From Trileptium ribeirensis (lineage: Eukaryota > Nematoda > Enoplea > Enoplida > Thoracostomopsidae): DNA of 64,000 nt. The notes beneath the pieces were generated by a model. It did not search any database. It was not told where the DNA came from and was given only the letters and a program-made list of their open reading frames with translations. A program made the position numbers and the translations under genes. Below are positions 1 to 13,300 of this stretch, one piece after another (positions within the stretch are counted from its first letter, which is position 1; every line of letters begins with the position of its first letter). The stretch spans positions 1 to 64,000 of the forward strand of contig JASANE010017652.1 in NCBI GenBank assembly GCA_030248225.1, read 5' to 3'.

Positions 1-1655
1 GCCGCACTTTGCGGGTGTTGGAGCGTCGGTAGGATGCTCCGCACGCCCGTAAAGGTTGGACCCCGCCAAAATCCACAAAATGCATTAGATGATTCAAAAT
101 TTTCCTTGCACGCATCTCGACTGGTTCCCCGCTCCTCGGACATTTTTTTCTTCTTTCGCAGGTCCGAGGAGTGATCAGAATTGTTAAATTTAGTCAAAAG
201 GCATTTTATGAAATTTCTAGGTTAAGGAAAATTCAGTGACCATAGTTCTGTTTTACATGATAAGGACCAAAATTTCTCTAACCATGTCTCAGCCAAAATT
301 TAAGGGTGGTAAAGAGAACGATACTAAGGACGTAGCCGTTTGCATCCTTGGGTGACACGCGTTGTCCCCAATTGTTTGAAATCGAGCTACAGCGTCGAAT
401 CCTCATTCGTTCGCTGTTTCTTCTGCTTCTGAGTAAATACTGATGCAAACGACGGCGGACCTGAACGTGGCAAATTTTGAGCAGGCTCATTAGTTGAGCA
501 TAGAGCAAAACGGGGACTGGAGCTGACGGTGGGCTAAATCGTATTACACTTTGGTGGGATGTGGTTTCTCTAACCGTGCTAATACGGGGAGAATCTACGT
601 AGGCACCGACTCCCGGAGCCCTCTGGGAGTAAGTTGAAATTAGTCGGGTCTTTCGCTGGCCGCTCCAGTCGCCGTCGGAATTCTGTAAGGATGTTGGACC
701 AAATTAACACGAGATCGCCCTTGGAAAATTGTCATGACGCTCATCTGTTTCAGATATCTCGTCGGGCTAGTCCAGTCAAAATTTTTAGGATACCGCAGTT
801 CAAAAAAACTTAATCAAAAGTCTCTAGAGTGTCGCGTCAGAAAGGGTTACAAATTATGTCTCGGGGTCTCTTGCAGGGTACCCGACTCAAACTCGTTGTA
901 TCATAAATGTTGTAAATAAGTTGCGATGTGCCCCGATTGGGCAGTGTATACAGTGCGTAAATAACACAAATGTGACTCAACAGTAAATGAGTTGAATCGT
1001 GTTCTTATTTATTTAAGCAGTTCGGAGTCTTACTTAGTTTTCTGACCCCCAGTGAAAGTCTTGGAAATCTTTTCAACGGAAAATCTTGCGAGACCTCGAA
1101 CCTAAGTGAATCCTATGTTATCGCAAGCAAACCAAACACCACCCTGTACCGCATAGATCTCATCCGCTGATACAGATCCACCCACATGACCTTGCTTTAA
1201 GGCCCGAGCCGGCAACCCCCTGTACCCCGCACTATCCCTGCGGTTGTGTGCGTTTTCAAAAGCGTCCCCGCCGCAAGAGCCGCATAGCTAACCACCGCTC
1301 TGCGTAGCTCGCCACCGAACATTTTACACTAGTATCTAGAATCTTGACCCTCCAGGGATTGGGGCCCTCGCCTCAATGCCCTAGTGTTGTTTGAGTTACT
1401 AGGTAAAGTCTGCTGGGACTAGAATAAGGAATATCGTCAAGAGTCGCAACCAAAACTGGGCCGCTACTAGGATCATGACCGTGCATTCACCAATAGTCTT
1501 TAGATTAGGGATCTACAGTCTAGCTCGACAAATGGGGAACCTTACTCAGGCTATACTAGGATCAGAGAACCCCGCTTAGGGTATTAAGTGGATAATGAGG
1601 GAAAGGCGAGTCGGGCAGCTGGGATCCCTTAGGGCCAGAACTGGTCCTAGTACAT
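1..1655. repeat. Copy A of a long non-coding repeat unit (left-truncated by window)
   Basis: Collinear with 3534-5318 along its whole length, with many substitutions. Landmarks: GTTGGAGCGTCGG at 17, a TCGACTGGTTCCCCGCTCCTCGG block near 117, CCTAGTGTTGTTTGAG at 1380 and GGATCCCTTAGGGCCAG at 1622. No long frame and no protein match. Type unknown: it could be a retroelement LTR or a large non-autonomous element. Confidence 0.75.
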
Positions 1656-3320
1656 TGTTACATATACCTGTCTCATGCAACAACACAGTTCTTGCACAGG
1701 ATACATTGTTGCCGCACAGCCACCAACCTCGTGCATATGTGTAATTGTAAAAGCCCGAGTTTTCGTCGAATCTCAAATATCTAAAATTAGGCCAAGAGGG
1801 CCACAAAATATGGTAGGTGAAGGTGATCGGATACCGTTGAGCAGTGATCCATGGGTTTATTGATGCATTATCTATAATAATCGTATTGAATAAAATAAAT
1901 ACTTTACTTGTGCGTGTTATGAAGGTATAATCACGCTACGCCAGCCCGAGGTGCGCGGGGTGATTTCGCACCTAAAACCGAATCCAAATTTTATTGTGAA
2001 GGTATCCGATCGATCCCAGGATCATTACTGGTTATAAAAATTTGCGTAACTATGTTATTGATTTGTATTTGGGGATGTTACGGATGCGTAGTCGGATCGG
2101 CCGTGGACAAGGGGGAAGACTTCACATTTCACCACAATCGAACTTAACAAATTTGGTTAACTAGGTGCCCCAGGGTCGGTTCCGGTGCGCATCCGTGAGT
2201 AATAACGTATATGTAATTGTTGTTGAGGTAATATGTACTGAAAGATGCCCGGTTGTCAGGATGGGTCGGGGTGTTGTACGAAACCCTCATGATAAAAATG
2301 CGTTGATGAGCTTTCTAATGTTTTGGGACCTGGGAAGATATATCCTGACACGCCGAGAAGTGAAAACCATAATTTCATTATCGTTTAGTTGATATCTGTT
2401 TAAGGGACTTTTGGGACACATAGGAGGAATGAGAAAATTGACTCAACGTGATAAAAGTCTCATTTTCAAGGGGTGTGGGAAATTTGGAAATTTCGGGGTT
2501 TTCATAGATTTCAACCAAAAGGGGGACATTAAACTATTATCAGGACTCTATAGGGCTTCAAAATTTCTCGTTCGGGTTCACTTACTCCCAACCCGTAAAT
2601 ACTTATGGACCCCCAATTTAGCGTTTAAACTCTCAAACTTTAGGGCCCTAAATCACTATGTCTCGAACTAAAACTTCTTGATTTTTCAAGCCCTATACAT
2701 CAATTGGACCCTATACTAACCCTTTCACTGAAAACCGGGGCCACCCGCCCCAACGGAACTCCATGGGATCCCCATAACTCAATTGGGACTCAAATTCTTC
2801 CTATCGTGCACGCATAAATCCGTCTCTAACAGGCCTCCTAGGGGGAGTACATAAATTTCGGGGATATCATAAGCAGGCGACCAGCCAGGGCATGGATATG
2901 ATCCCGCCCCCGGCCGCCTGCTCCTTTCCGTTCCTGAAATATAAACAAAAAAAACAACAAAATTTTAATTGTTTTCAGCACCTAGAGCGCTTTTATATGT
3001 GGCCACCATCGAAGGCCTCGCGCCGACCAGCGCGAGGTTTAGTTGTTTGCGATATATTTGGCACCCTTCGGCCACTGCCCAGCTAATGTCCACGTCAAAT
3101 TTTATATTGTGTGCTGCCGCGATGCCATTGGTCTGGTTTTGTTATGTTGTTTGCCGCCACGAGCATATGTTTAGAGGCGTTTGAAATAGCTTGTGTACGA
3201 AACATATATGTATATGGTTATCTTTGGGCATTTATGCGCGTACGTCGTTGTTTGTGCTTGCCAAGTTTTAAATTTTGAACTATTCAGTAGAGTAGACACA
3301 ACAAGGGGGAAACTTCAGAG

Positions 3321-3328
3321 TATAAAAG
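3321..3328 (+). promoter_or_regulatory. TATA-box-like motif upstream of repeat copy B
   Basis: TATAAAAG inside GAGTATAAAAGGAGACTGC, about 210 bp before copy B starts. If the repeat is a retroelement terminal repeat, this could be its promoter. Motif only. Confidence 0.3.
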
Positions 3329-3533
3329 GAGACTGCCCGGTTCTCCGATCGGGACCAGTCGATTTTTTCTTTTGTTAGCTCTGGCGGTTGTCGCCAAATT
3401 TTGAAAGTTCGCTCTTAGTAAGGCTTTTTGTTTTTCTTTTTGCTTACTCTTGGGTATGCTAGGGGTGGTTTCTCGCCGTGCCCCCACGGTGGAGAGCCTC
3501 CCCTGGTTGGCTACATGTTCGATTAGGCTAGGG

Positions 3534-5318
3534 CCGTCCTTTGCGGACGTTGGAGCGTCGGAAGGATGCTCCGCGCGCCCGTGAAGGACGGCCCCGTTAA
3601 AATTTGCAAAATTGGGCTAACTTGTTTAGAATTTTACGCTCACAATTATTTCGACTGGTTCCCCGCTCCTCGGACATCTTCTTTCTTTCACAGGTCCGAG
3701 GAGTGATCAAAATTTCTACTTCAAGGCAAACGTTATTGTGCAAAACCAATCGCAAGTTCAAAGGGGGATAGGAGTGACAATGGGACGTAGTTGTTTGCAT
3801 CCTCGGGTGACACGCGTTGTCCCCAATTATCTGAAATCGAGCAGCAGCGTCGAATCCCCATTCGTTCGCTGTTTCTTCTGCTTCTGGTTAGACTCCGATG
3901 CAAACGACCGCGGACCCGACCACGACAAAATTTCACTAGGCCCTCGTTGAGCATAACACGAAACAGAGACTGGAGCTGGCTGTGAGCTGAATAGTATTAA
4001 AATTTGGTGGGACGTGGGTTTTCTAACCGTGCAACTACGGGGAAAATCTAGGTCGGCACCCTCCCGGAGCTCCCTGGGAGCGAGTTTCAAATTAGTCGGA
4101 TTGTGCGTGAGCCGCTCCAGTGGCTGTCGAAACGATGCAAAATTTAGAACCCTCGGTCCCGTTTTCATCCGGATCTCAACTGTCAAAACAGGGACAAATT
4201 ATCGGGATTTCATAGGTAGCTGGTTATTAAATTGAAATCGGCTCTCCAAAAATTTATCGGGCTCTACTTAAACGACGATCTTGAGGCATAGTACGTGGAG
4301 CGCATACCCTAGGGTACCTTGTAGGGTTCCCGACTTTAGTATTGTTTCAATTATCGTTACAATATAATTGTTGTACATAGCGTGTAGTACGCCCCAATTG
4401 GGCGGTGTTCATAGTGTGTGCAAAAGAATAGGCTCGACAGTAAAGGAGTTGAACCGTATTTAATTCATTTAAGCAGTTCGGAGTCTTATCTAACTTTCCG
4501 CCCCTAGTGAGAGTTCAGAAATTATTTTTTCAAATGAAACCCTGGAAGACTTTAGAATCAGGCGAATCGTGCGTCATAGCAAGCAGGCCCACCGCCACAA
4601 CCCGTCGTGAAAATTTTATCCGCTACTACAAGTTCGCTCGCATGACCCTGCCTTAAGGCCCGAGCTGGTACCCTTCTGTGCCCCGCACTATCTCTGTGGT
4701 TGCGTGTGTTATCAAAAGCGTCCCCGCCGCAAGAGCCGCATAGCCAACCACTGCTTTGCGTAGTTCGCCACCTAACATATTACACTAGTATTTCGGATCT
4801 TGACCTTCAAGGGATTGGGGCCCTCGCCTCAATGCCCTAGTGTTGTTTGAGTTACTAGGTAAAGTGTGCTAGGATTAGGATAAGGAATACCGTAAAGAGT
4901 TGCAACCAAAACTGGGCCACTATTAGGATCATGGCCGCACATCCACTAGTCTTTAGGATTCTATATTCAGGCACGACTAAATGGGAATTTTACTCAGGCT
5001 ATATTAGGATCAGAGGACCCCGCTTAGGGGATTAAGTGGATAATGAGGGAAAGGCGAGTCAGCCTTATTACCTGTGAGCAGGCTTAAGGGTTGACTCTCC
5101 CTCGGGGGACCTTCATGCCACTAGATACGTGGGCCACTATAGGGGCCAGGCCGAACACCCTGGTTAACCCGCCGGCAGCCTGCTAAGCTAAGCGGTTCCC
5201 TTAGGTCATCGCGCTAGATCACCGGGGAGTCGTGGAAGTCGGGGTTGTCCGGGCACCACAATAGAGTAAACAGTGGTGCAGCTGGGATCCCTTAGGGCCA
5301 GCACTGGTCCTAGTACAT
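3534..5318. repeat. Copy B of the long non-coding repeat unit
   Basis: Direct copy of 1-1655 starting about 3533 bp downstream. It carries about 210 bp (roughly 5062-5275) that copy A lacks. Similarity stops in both at TAGTACAT. The interval 1656-3533 between them is unique within the window and has no credible gene. Confidence 0.75.
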
Positions 5319-5516
5319 AATTACATAGCAGGCTCACTATTTGAACATATATTTACATATATTAGATGCTTCGATTATTTTAGAATTTTATGCTCCGTAA
5401 GGCTACTCTCTTTTCCTTTACAGCAATGTCGATCGTTGGAGCACAATCAGCTGGAACAGTACCGCTCGTTTTAATTTAACTTGTAGCATACGAGTCTATT
5501 TTGGCAACCTTTCGCA

Positions 5517-5716
5517 ATGTCCATCAAAACTGATATAGGAATACTGTCTGATGGTCTAAAAGAATATTTTAGCAAAAAGGGAACACCCCTGCGCAAATTA
5601 ACTGGTCATGTGAGACATGGTGATCCCGGAGAAAAATTCGATCTAGACCCATCCCTGACCTATTTTGTACGGGGAGTGCACGGTCAAGCAAAGCTAGCAG
5701 TGTATCGACTTTTGTG
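5517..5716 (+). CDS. Hypothetical short open frame, possible exon or transposon fragment
   Basis: Frame from an ATG at 5517 codes MSIKTDIGILSDGLKEYFSK, then LRKLTGHVRHGDPGEKFDLD and SLTYFVRG: charged and amphipathic, more protein-like than its neighbours. A possible GTGTAT donor follows at 5700-5705; without splicing the frame runs to a stop at 5775-5777. It begins just after the end of the 3534-5318 repeat. I do not recognise it. Confidence 0.2.
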
Positions 5717-5879
5717 TTTGCAAAAAATTAATTTAGCTCTTATATTACCTGTGCAGTTTGGATTTTTGATTACGTAGCTGAGTATTTACAAATCAATGTT
5801 CTTGGCGTTCCATAGTCATATCGCGATTTTGATAGTCATTTTAAACATTCAACATATTCGGTGATTTTGTGTATCTGCC

Positions 5880-6430
5880 TGTTAGCCACTATGTTATTTA
5901 CGAGCTGTTGCTCGTTTGCATTAGGAACTTTAAAAAGCTCGCGAACAATTCACATGCAAACGCTCGCCGCGCTACAAACTCAGTATGCTTGTGGCGTCGC
6001 AATGTAGAGTCACACACGTGTGAATACGCATGAAAGACAATTGAAGGAGTCTTTAATTTTATTTTAACCGTTTCCCAATTATGGTGTATATTGTAAGATT
6101 TTGAGCACTTCTGCCTCGACGACGAACTGAACCAAGGTCGCTTCGGTGAGAGCCATGTACGGTAAGAACTATGCTGTTTAGGAGCAGTTGCTCGGTTCTC
6201 TAAGAAACCTCACAAAGTAAGCAACGAACAAATCAACTCAGTAACCCTCGTCGAGTCGTAACTTTCAGTCACACACGTGTGATTATATGCGGGGAAAAGA
6301 TAATTGAACGAATCTTAATTTTGTTGTATCCCTCGCGTATTTTTTTTTGTACGATTTTGAGTAAACTTTTGCCGCGACGTTGGATTGAACTTAGATCGTT
6401 TCGGTAATGGCCTTGTATGTTAGACACAAA
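5880..6430. repeat. Two diverged tandem repeats with a CACACGTGTG palindrome
   Basis: GTCACACACGTGTGA occurs near 6010 and 6270, each followed by a related AATTGAA..GA.TCTTTAATTTT block and preceded by GAGC(A/T)GTTGCTCG (near 5898 and 6183). Period about 260-280 bp, strongly diverged. Confidence 0.5.
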
Positions 6431-6832
6431 CGATATGCATATCATGCTTAGTACAAATTAAATGAGTACGTTTGGGAAATGTGCCACTTTGATGGAACCA
6501 CGAAACAGCAAAACATGATTTGACAAAAGTGCACTTCGTGTATGCTACTAACAAAAGACCGAGTGTGCAGCGCTAAAATGTATAAATACAATATACAAGG
6601 ACAAAAATACTAGCTCAAACAGAAGTTTTAGTCAAACTTTTATTACCAAATACCTTTTATACCAAATTATATTCAGATATAGACATAGCAGAAAATGAAA
6701 AACAATTGCCTTTCAAAAAAGAATGAACAGGAGAATCTGTTCAACTTTCTGCACAAGCTTGCAAGCACACTCTGATAGCTAGTATGTCAGGAAAATATGT
6801 TCCATTCAAATTTAGGTTCTTTCCCATTACCT

Positions 6833-7395
6833 CCCGCAGCTCTCGTCTGTCCAAAAATGGTCAGATTCTGGAAATTTTGGTATTTTTGTCAACCTCGAGA
6901 CAGCCCCTGATCATTTCAACCAAAAATAGAATTTTTAAAATTTAACATTTTTTCGGGTCTCAATGATACCCCTTGGGAACACAAAAATTTTCTTAAAAAT
7001 TGGATTTGCCCACTTTTCGACACGGCTTGACGAGCTGATTCGAACGGTGTTATTTTTAACGGGATCCGGAACCGGATCCTAAGTTATGGCCAAAAATATC
7101 GGAGGCTGAGAGGCTCAGCAATTGAACAGTTTTTGGCCATAACCTAGGATCTTTTATCGGATTAAATTAACACCATTACACTCAGCTCGTCAAGCCGCGT
7201 CGAATGGTGGGTAAATGCAGTTTTTTTAATTTTAAAATGTAATTTAATTAATCGAAAACACCTAAAATTTTAAAAATTAAATTTTTTGGTCGAAACGATC
7301 AGGGGAGGTCTCGAGGATCACAAAAATACCAAAATTCCCAGAATCTGGCCATTTTAGGACAAATGCGATCTGGAGGATAATGGAAAAGCGCCCAA
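6833..7395. mobile_element. Foldback (MITE-like) element with long inverted arms
   Basis: The left arm (for example CAGATTCTGG.AATTTTGGTAT near 6863 and CCTCGAGAC..CCCCTGATC near 6892) returns in reverse complement near 7345 and 7300. The arms also share TTATGGCCAAAAA / TTTTTGGCCATAA around a GC-rich centre near 7110. Each arm is roughly 260 bp. No coding capacity. Confidence 0.75.
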
Positions 7396-8940
7396 ATTTA
7401 ACCGCCAATATTGTCGCCGCACTTTTGCTGATTGAAAAATAGCAAATTTTTGACAAGATATGGGCTATTATACACTTACAATGATACAACTTATATACAT
7501 AGTATATAGAAGACATTTCACAAATTATGTAAACTAGTTGACGAATAAAAACGCATAGATATGACTAAACATGAAGTACGCACGCGCAACCAGTGCTACG
7601 GAATCTGCAAATGACGAAATTTCTTCAAAAAGAACATTACTGCTGAAATCAATGGCATAGTAGGCATCAGTCCCATCACCATTCATTATTGACACCACTA
7701 ATTCTGTAGAATTTACGATACAAACTGCTGCATGTGCTCAGTACAAACTACACGGCTGTTGTTAGTCAGGCGTCTGTTACTGTGGCACCAATTAACTTAT
7801 ATTTTCGGCCACTTTCAAATATATTATTTTATATATTCCTGTCATATTAGGCGCGTTAGCCAACAGTAAACAATTTCGCACGGGATTGGGGCCTGGGCTA
7901 CATTTGTAAAATCATGGCCTTATAGTGATCGGATGAAATAGGGTACGGCAGTAGGTCAGAAAAGTGCGTTTCCCAAGAGTTAAAGAAATTGAAACCCGAT
8001 AACAAAGGGATTTTCTAAGCTAAGCCACTGCAGCCAATCGTACCTTGCCATATATATGCTTTATGCTAAGGCTTAGTATAATATGAAGAACCACATAGCA
8101 TGCATTTTACTTCCACCCCTAAAAGTTATATTGGCCCAAACTACAGTTTACAACGATGTAAAAACAAATTTCTTTTGTCTTACGACATGTTTCTGATATA
8201 CAATGAAGCTTCAAGTGGTTATCAGTCAGGAGCACGAAGTTTGTACCAATCTGGTATTGTTCATTTACATGAAGGTATGTGTCAGGCGGCATCGCAGATA
8301 CAACACATTGCATTGAGTCGTCTGCAGGTTCCCGCATACATGCATGCGTACCCGAGTTTCATATCGTTTAGGTGAGCTTAGCAGAGCATGCAAGGAACGC
8401 ATATTCATTGTTAAAAATATTTTCCTGCGTTGCCAGGTCTACACATTTTTCATTGAATATGATAGGGTATCATGGTACTTATTTATATACGGTTTATATG
8501 GAAAGCTTCTTCTGGAAAAATTGATGTTGGTCCTCCTAATTATGTATGTTCTGATATGCCGCATTTTCATGGTTTCTAAAGCTCGTGCAATATTATTTAT
8601 TAATTTTATAAGATTTACTAATGGTATTCTCGAACAACTTACTAATAAAATTTTTGACATCGATTTCAGCTATTATCACCGGCTTTGACGATGACGCTAA
8701 AGTTTTATTGTACGTACTAGCGGATTACGAATATTAAGAATAAGGTAAGATAAGCCATATTAGTGATTGTCGGACAGTTCCTACGAACAAAAGCTTTAAG
8801 ACAAATGCTACTCTAGATTTCCAGCAAAATATTTTTGGAACCGTATATAATAACGACTCACAGGATCTACTTCACAATTTCCTCTAAATTACTAATAGAT
8901 TTAATTTACAAGATTCCTTTTGGACGATCACAAATATAGA
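7396..8940. other. AT-rich intergenic stretch, no feature supported
   Basis: Several unbroken short frames overlap on both strands around 8100-8690, but none shows a recognisable domain. Confidence 0.5.
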
Positions 8941-9375
8941 GGGCCGTCCACTAAAAGCAGGGATATACGTTACATAATGCTGGTCCAATGAATGCCAGAT
9001 GTTCGACTTCAAAGGCGCAGTAATATAGCTCATGTCCTCGGCAACTATGCTAACGAGATTCCATATTAGCCTCGTATTTTATACTTGATGCTTAAAAAAT
9101 AGATGAAAATACAAGCCATACGACATTGACACAATTTCCGCGACTATACGCGGGCCGTCCGCTAAAAGCAGGGATACGTTACATATTGCTGGTCCATAAC
9201 CATCAAATCAATGCCAAATGTTTGACTTCAAAGGCGCAGTAACATAGCTCATGTCCTCGGCAACTATGCTAACGAGATGCCATATATATTTGCCTCGTAT
9301 TTTATACTTGATACTTAAAAAGTAGATGAAAATGCAAACCATACAATATTGACACAATTTCCGCGACTATACACG
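8941..9375. repeat. Tandem duplication, two units of about 211-224 bp
   Basis: Units begin GGGCCGTCC.CTAAAAGCAGGG at 8941 and 9152 and end CAATTTCCGCGACTATAC. The second has an insertion of about 13 bp (CATAACCATCAAA region). The GGGCCGTCCACTAAA start is reminiscent of transposon ends seen in many invertebrates (recall, not searched). Confidence 0.8.
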
Positions 9376-10245
9376 TAAATTCGATAATTTGGATATATTA
9401 TCTGGTAACGTGTGCGAAAATTTTTTTACTTAAATGTCACTAAAATAGTGAGATTATCGAAAATTTTAGAACACCACGATGTTGTGTGACGGTAGATTCA
9501 ACAAAAGTTAAATCACTTAGTAGATTGAGTTTGTATAAGTACAATACTGGCCAAAAATGACAGTTTCTCGTTCGAGACTGGCTCGGAAGAAATTGTCCAA
9601 ATAGAATTTTATCATGCTTTAACACACACGAAACCTCGAACGTGCTTACACGATAGGAGGATATGTGGTTACTTCACCATACGCGTCGGATCTCCTTCTA
9701 GACATATTTGCTTCTGAAGAACCGACCCGTTGAGGTAAATGAATGGCCTCTACATAACTGTGTAAATCTATATCTTCGACATGGAACAGCATGGCGTCAT
9801 TTCAGATACGGGTAGTTCGGCATAAATAAGCACTGTACCTGCAGAACCTACTATTGTAACCAAGTTTAAGATTTATAACAAAAGATAGAGTAGCGTCAGA
9901 TCACAGGTGTCGACAGGGGTAGGGGTTACACTTCCTAAGGGTTGAACCCCGGAGCCATATTTACCCCTGAAAGCTCCGCACGCACCCCAACCACCTCGGT
10001 CGGGGGTCTACTTCCCAAGGACCTCCCCAACCGACTGTCTAACTCTCCCCCCCCCCCCACTAACCGACGCACGTTCGACACCCATGTGTTAAGATACATC
10101 GATCGGCATACCACCCTAAATCCATTATCCGCGAATCAGACATAACCGCTGACGAAATCACAGTTGAACAGTTTCACGTCTCCAACAAAATGTAGCTTGA
10201 CCCCATGTTGCCATAATATGTACAAACTTGCCGCAGATGAAAGGT
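9376..10245. other. Region downstream of Spt5, no gene supported
   Basis: Presumed to include the Spt5 3' UTR in its right part. Contains a C10 run near 10048. Nothing else recognised. Confidence 0.5.
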
Positions 10246-10389
10246 TTACTCAGACAATTTGCATAAATGCATAAGATTATAGAGCTTAATTTCATTGGTG
10301 TCAGTCTTCACGACACCTTCTGAGCCGTCGATGGAAATGAGTTCGCCAATTGTATCACGCTCTTCACCATCACCGAAAATAACTTTGAT
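10246..10389 (-). CDS. Spt5: Spt5 exon 22 (terminal), KOW7 and stop
   Basis: Codes [30 protein letters not shown] and [13 protein letters not shown], then TAA at 10248-10246. Matches the last KOW of Spt5 (VKVILG..RE.TG.L.SIDG.DGIV). Acceptor CTTTAG. I saw no canonical AATAAA on the minus strand just downstream. Confidence 0.95.
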   Translation of the reverse strand: MKVIFGDGEERDTIGELISIDGSEGVVKTDTNEIKLYNLMHLCKLSE

Positions 10390-13300
10390 CTAAAGTAAAC
10401 AAGTTACCCCGACATAAAAAGGAGTTGTCGTTGCATCTTTTTCCACTTTTCCAAAGAAACATCTCATTATGTATATCAGCGCTCAATCCCGAAAGTTCAG
10501 AGAAACGGGCATAATAAAATTTAGATTTTAGAGAATCATGGTCTTGTTAGCATGAATAAACTTGATTAAAATACAAAGTTTGATTTCAGATCTGACAAGT
10601 TGGAAAACCCTTTACAATAAAACAACATAGATCATGACGTGAGCCAACGAAAATCAACGGTCTAGATTATACCATACCACTAACCAAAATGCTGCGGTGG
10701 AAGACATCAACTAAACCCACACGTCACATTTACGGCAGTACCCTTAACCCTAGGCGTACAGAAATCGCCCCCAAAGCAATATTCGTTTTGCAACAGAAAT
10801 AAGAAGCATTTAACCATAGACTAACGCCAGTTACGATACTGGAAAATTTGCAATCTGGTTGTGAAAATCTACAAACCAGAGACAAGCATCTCGCAAACGA
10901 AGGTGAAACGGAGCAAGCATATTTAATTTTTAAGTATTCCTTTTGTTTAATCATCTGTATCAGGCTGTGTTTGAAGAATATGCCATCCAAATACCTCTTG
11001 ATCCCTGAACCAATTGAAACTCTTAAAACTAGTCGACCCTAAACCCACCAACAACGCATCAAGTATTTGTGCAGGTCTCTAGATAACCAAAACATCGTAT
11101 TCAGAACACAGTAAAACCTATATAGACAGTTCTTGGCGACCTGTACGCAAAACGAAACCTAACAAGAAAAGACAAACAATGTAATTTGAAAATTAGGTTC
11201 ATTGACCCTAAATCAAATCAAAACGTCTGCAAAGGCATAGTACTCGTGCTAGACTCTAGACGATCAAACTATTTATAACTCTAAACCCATGAAAATCATG
11301 AAATATGCACCGTGGAAACTAGATAAGCAAATCATTGTATTCAACGTCAAGAAATACCTATATATAGAAAATTCTTGATGCCTTGCGCTCAATGCATAAT
11401 TAGACAAATGAGGACGCACATTTTGGAAATCGGGTTCGTCGACCGGGAAACCCTTAAAGTTCCAAGAAAAGCTATATTATAGTGAAGTTGGATTCTGGAT
11501 AACAAAACCATGCAATCCAGCGTGCTTGATAACCTAATACCCTCTCATTGTAAGGTAAACACACGCGATAACACAGCTAAGTCAGAAAAATCGCTATTTT
11601 TGGCAAAGAGTCGACGAACCATATTCGGGCCTATAGCGTCTCCGAGAGTGGTCACATAAAAATGTTGCAGATCTCGATAAGCGGAATCTCTAAGGCTACA
11701 TTTTTCATGCGAAGAATGTGCCGTGAAATATGGGCTGCGAAACAATGGTACCCGTGTGGCCAGATTTGGCAAAAGACTATTAAAAACCTGGTTTTTGCAT
11801 TTTGAGCCATAAGATGGGGTAGGTGGTGTTCGTGTTCAACTAAAGGGCACATTGTCATCACTTTTACTATCGGAAAAAATTGTCGAAATAAGTCCATCGA
11901 AGAATGAGTTGTGAGTGAAAGCGGCAACCAAAAAACAAATCTTCATGGTTTTCCCCTTTAGCACCCTCAGTGGAAACTCCTCGCACTTAACTCGCTCCGT
12001 TTCCATTATTCTAGGGTTATATAATTTGCCATAACAAATTTGTAGCATTATGTACAGCATATTGATGTTCTTAAACAAAAATTATATTTACTTACCTTAT
12101 CGCCCATCTTCGGTACCACTGGCTCAAGATGTTCTGCCATAACGCTAATATTTTTATCGTCTTCCAATAAATAAACAGTACATATTCCACCCTAAAAATA
12201 AAACAATTCTGAAAATGTTTTATATTGCGTAGCTGATTACATTCTTACTCCGTCTTCAGTCATCGATGCTTGGGTGATAAGTTGTAGCGCAGTCATCGTG
12301 CGTTAAGTGATTTGCACCCACGGTTGTGACGAGTTCAGACGAGTGTGTTAGCACGAGTTTGAACGAGTCAAATAATACAACCCTGCGTACAAATCTCTTA
12401 ACGCATGCCTGGCTGTGCTACAACTGACTTGTAATACAGCTAATTTAGCTAAACCTGTGTTAACACATTTCGATGTACGGCTTGCTATATAAGCTGTGTT
12501 ACATTTAGTTTTATTGTGCGGGAACGTGTTCACTTTTTAAACTAGAAACTCTATCGAGATTGCAGATCATAGTGAAGCATATATACGCCTTTTGCGTACA
12601 CACCCAGTCCGGTCTCGATAGCATACGTTGACATACTATAAGTGACTATCACACAATACTGCACAAGGTCAATCACATGATGAAGTTTCGAATTTTGGGT
12701 CAAGGAACCACGAGGGTGCCATACTCCCATACCTACGGAACCATTTCAGGCAGTGACTGTATTATTACCCAGTTTTCATGTATATTATGAGCACACGACG
12801 GTTCATACATGTCTTGGGAAATTTACAAATAATAATGTATCATGACACACATTAAAACTTACATCTCATCGCGTGCAAAACTGTTGAAATGCTCTGAATA
12901 TTTTTTTGCACTGCCATTATGAAATTTCATAAAATTTTGTGGTATGATGTCGTTCTGTGCATGTAAAACATTCCACACACAAATATTTATTATGGATGTC
13001 TGGCTTCTTCATTCGTTAAAATTTTACAGTATGCATGAAGCGGTGCTATGACGGATTCAATATATCACCAAAACGATAATAAGATAGCGATTCATATCGA
13101 TAGCTACAAAGCTTCAAACAAAATGTGTTATAAAATATTATATAGCTTAATGTTTAATATACGAATATTACATACAATGATGTGGCTACTTTCTCAGTAG
13201 AATTAGGTACTTTTACTGCTTTGTATTATTAACAGCAAATAAAACCTAATAACAGGCGCAGTTTTGAGACAGCAAAATATCATTGAAAATACTCGATGCT

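Noticed and set aside
8184..8321. Minus-strand possible exon (PPDTYLHVNEQYQIGTNF) with CTGCAG acceptor and GTAAGA donor
   Set aside because: Overlaps an equally long open frame on the other strand, no family recognised and no neighbouring exons; not strong enough to list.
8344..8688. 114-codon plus-strand frame
   Set aside because: Hydrophobic AT-driven composition, no domain; likely chance.
9942..10145. Plus-strand Pro/Thr-rich frame
   Set aside because: Driven by C-rich low-complexity DNA (C10 run) opposite the Spt5 3' end.
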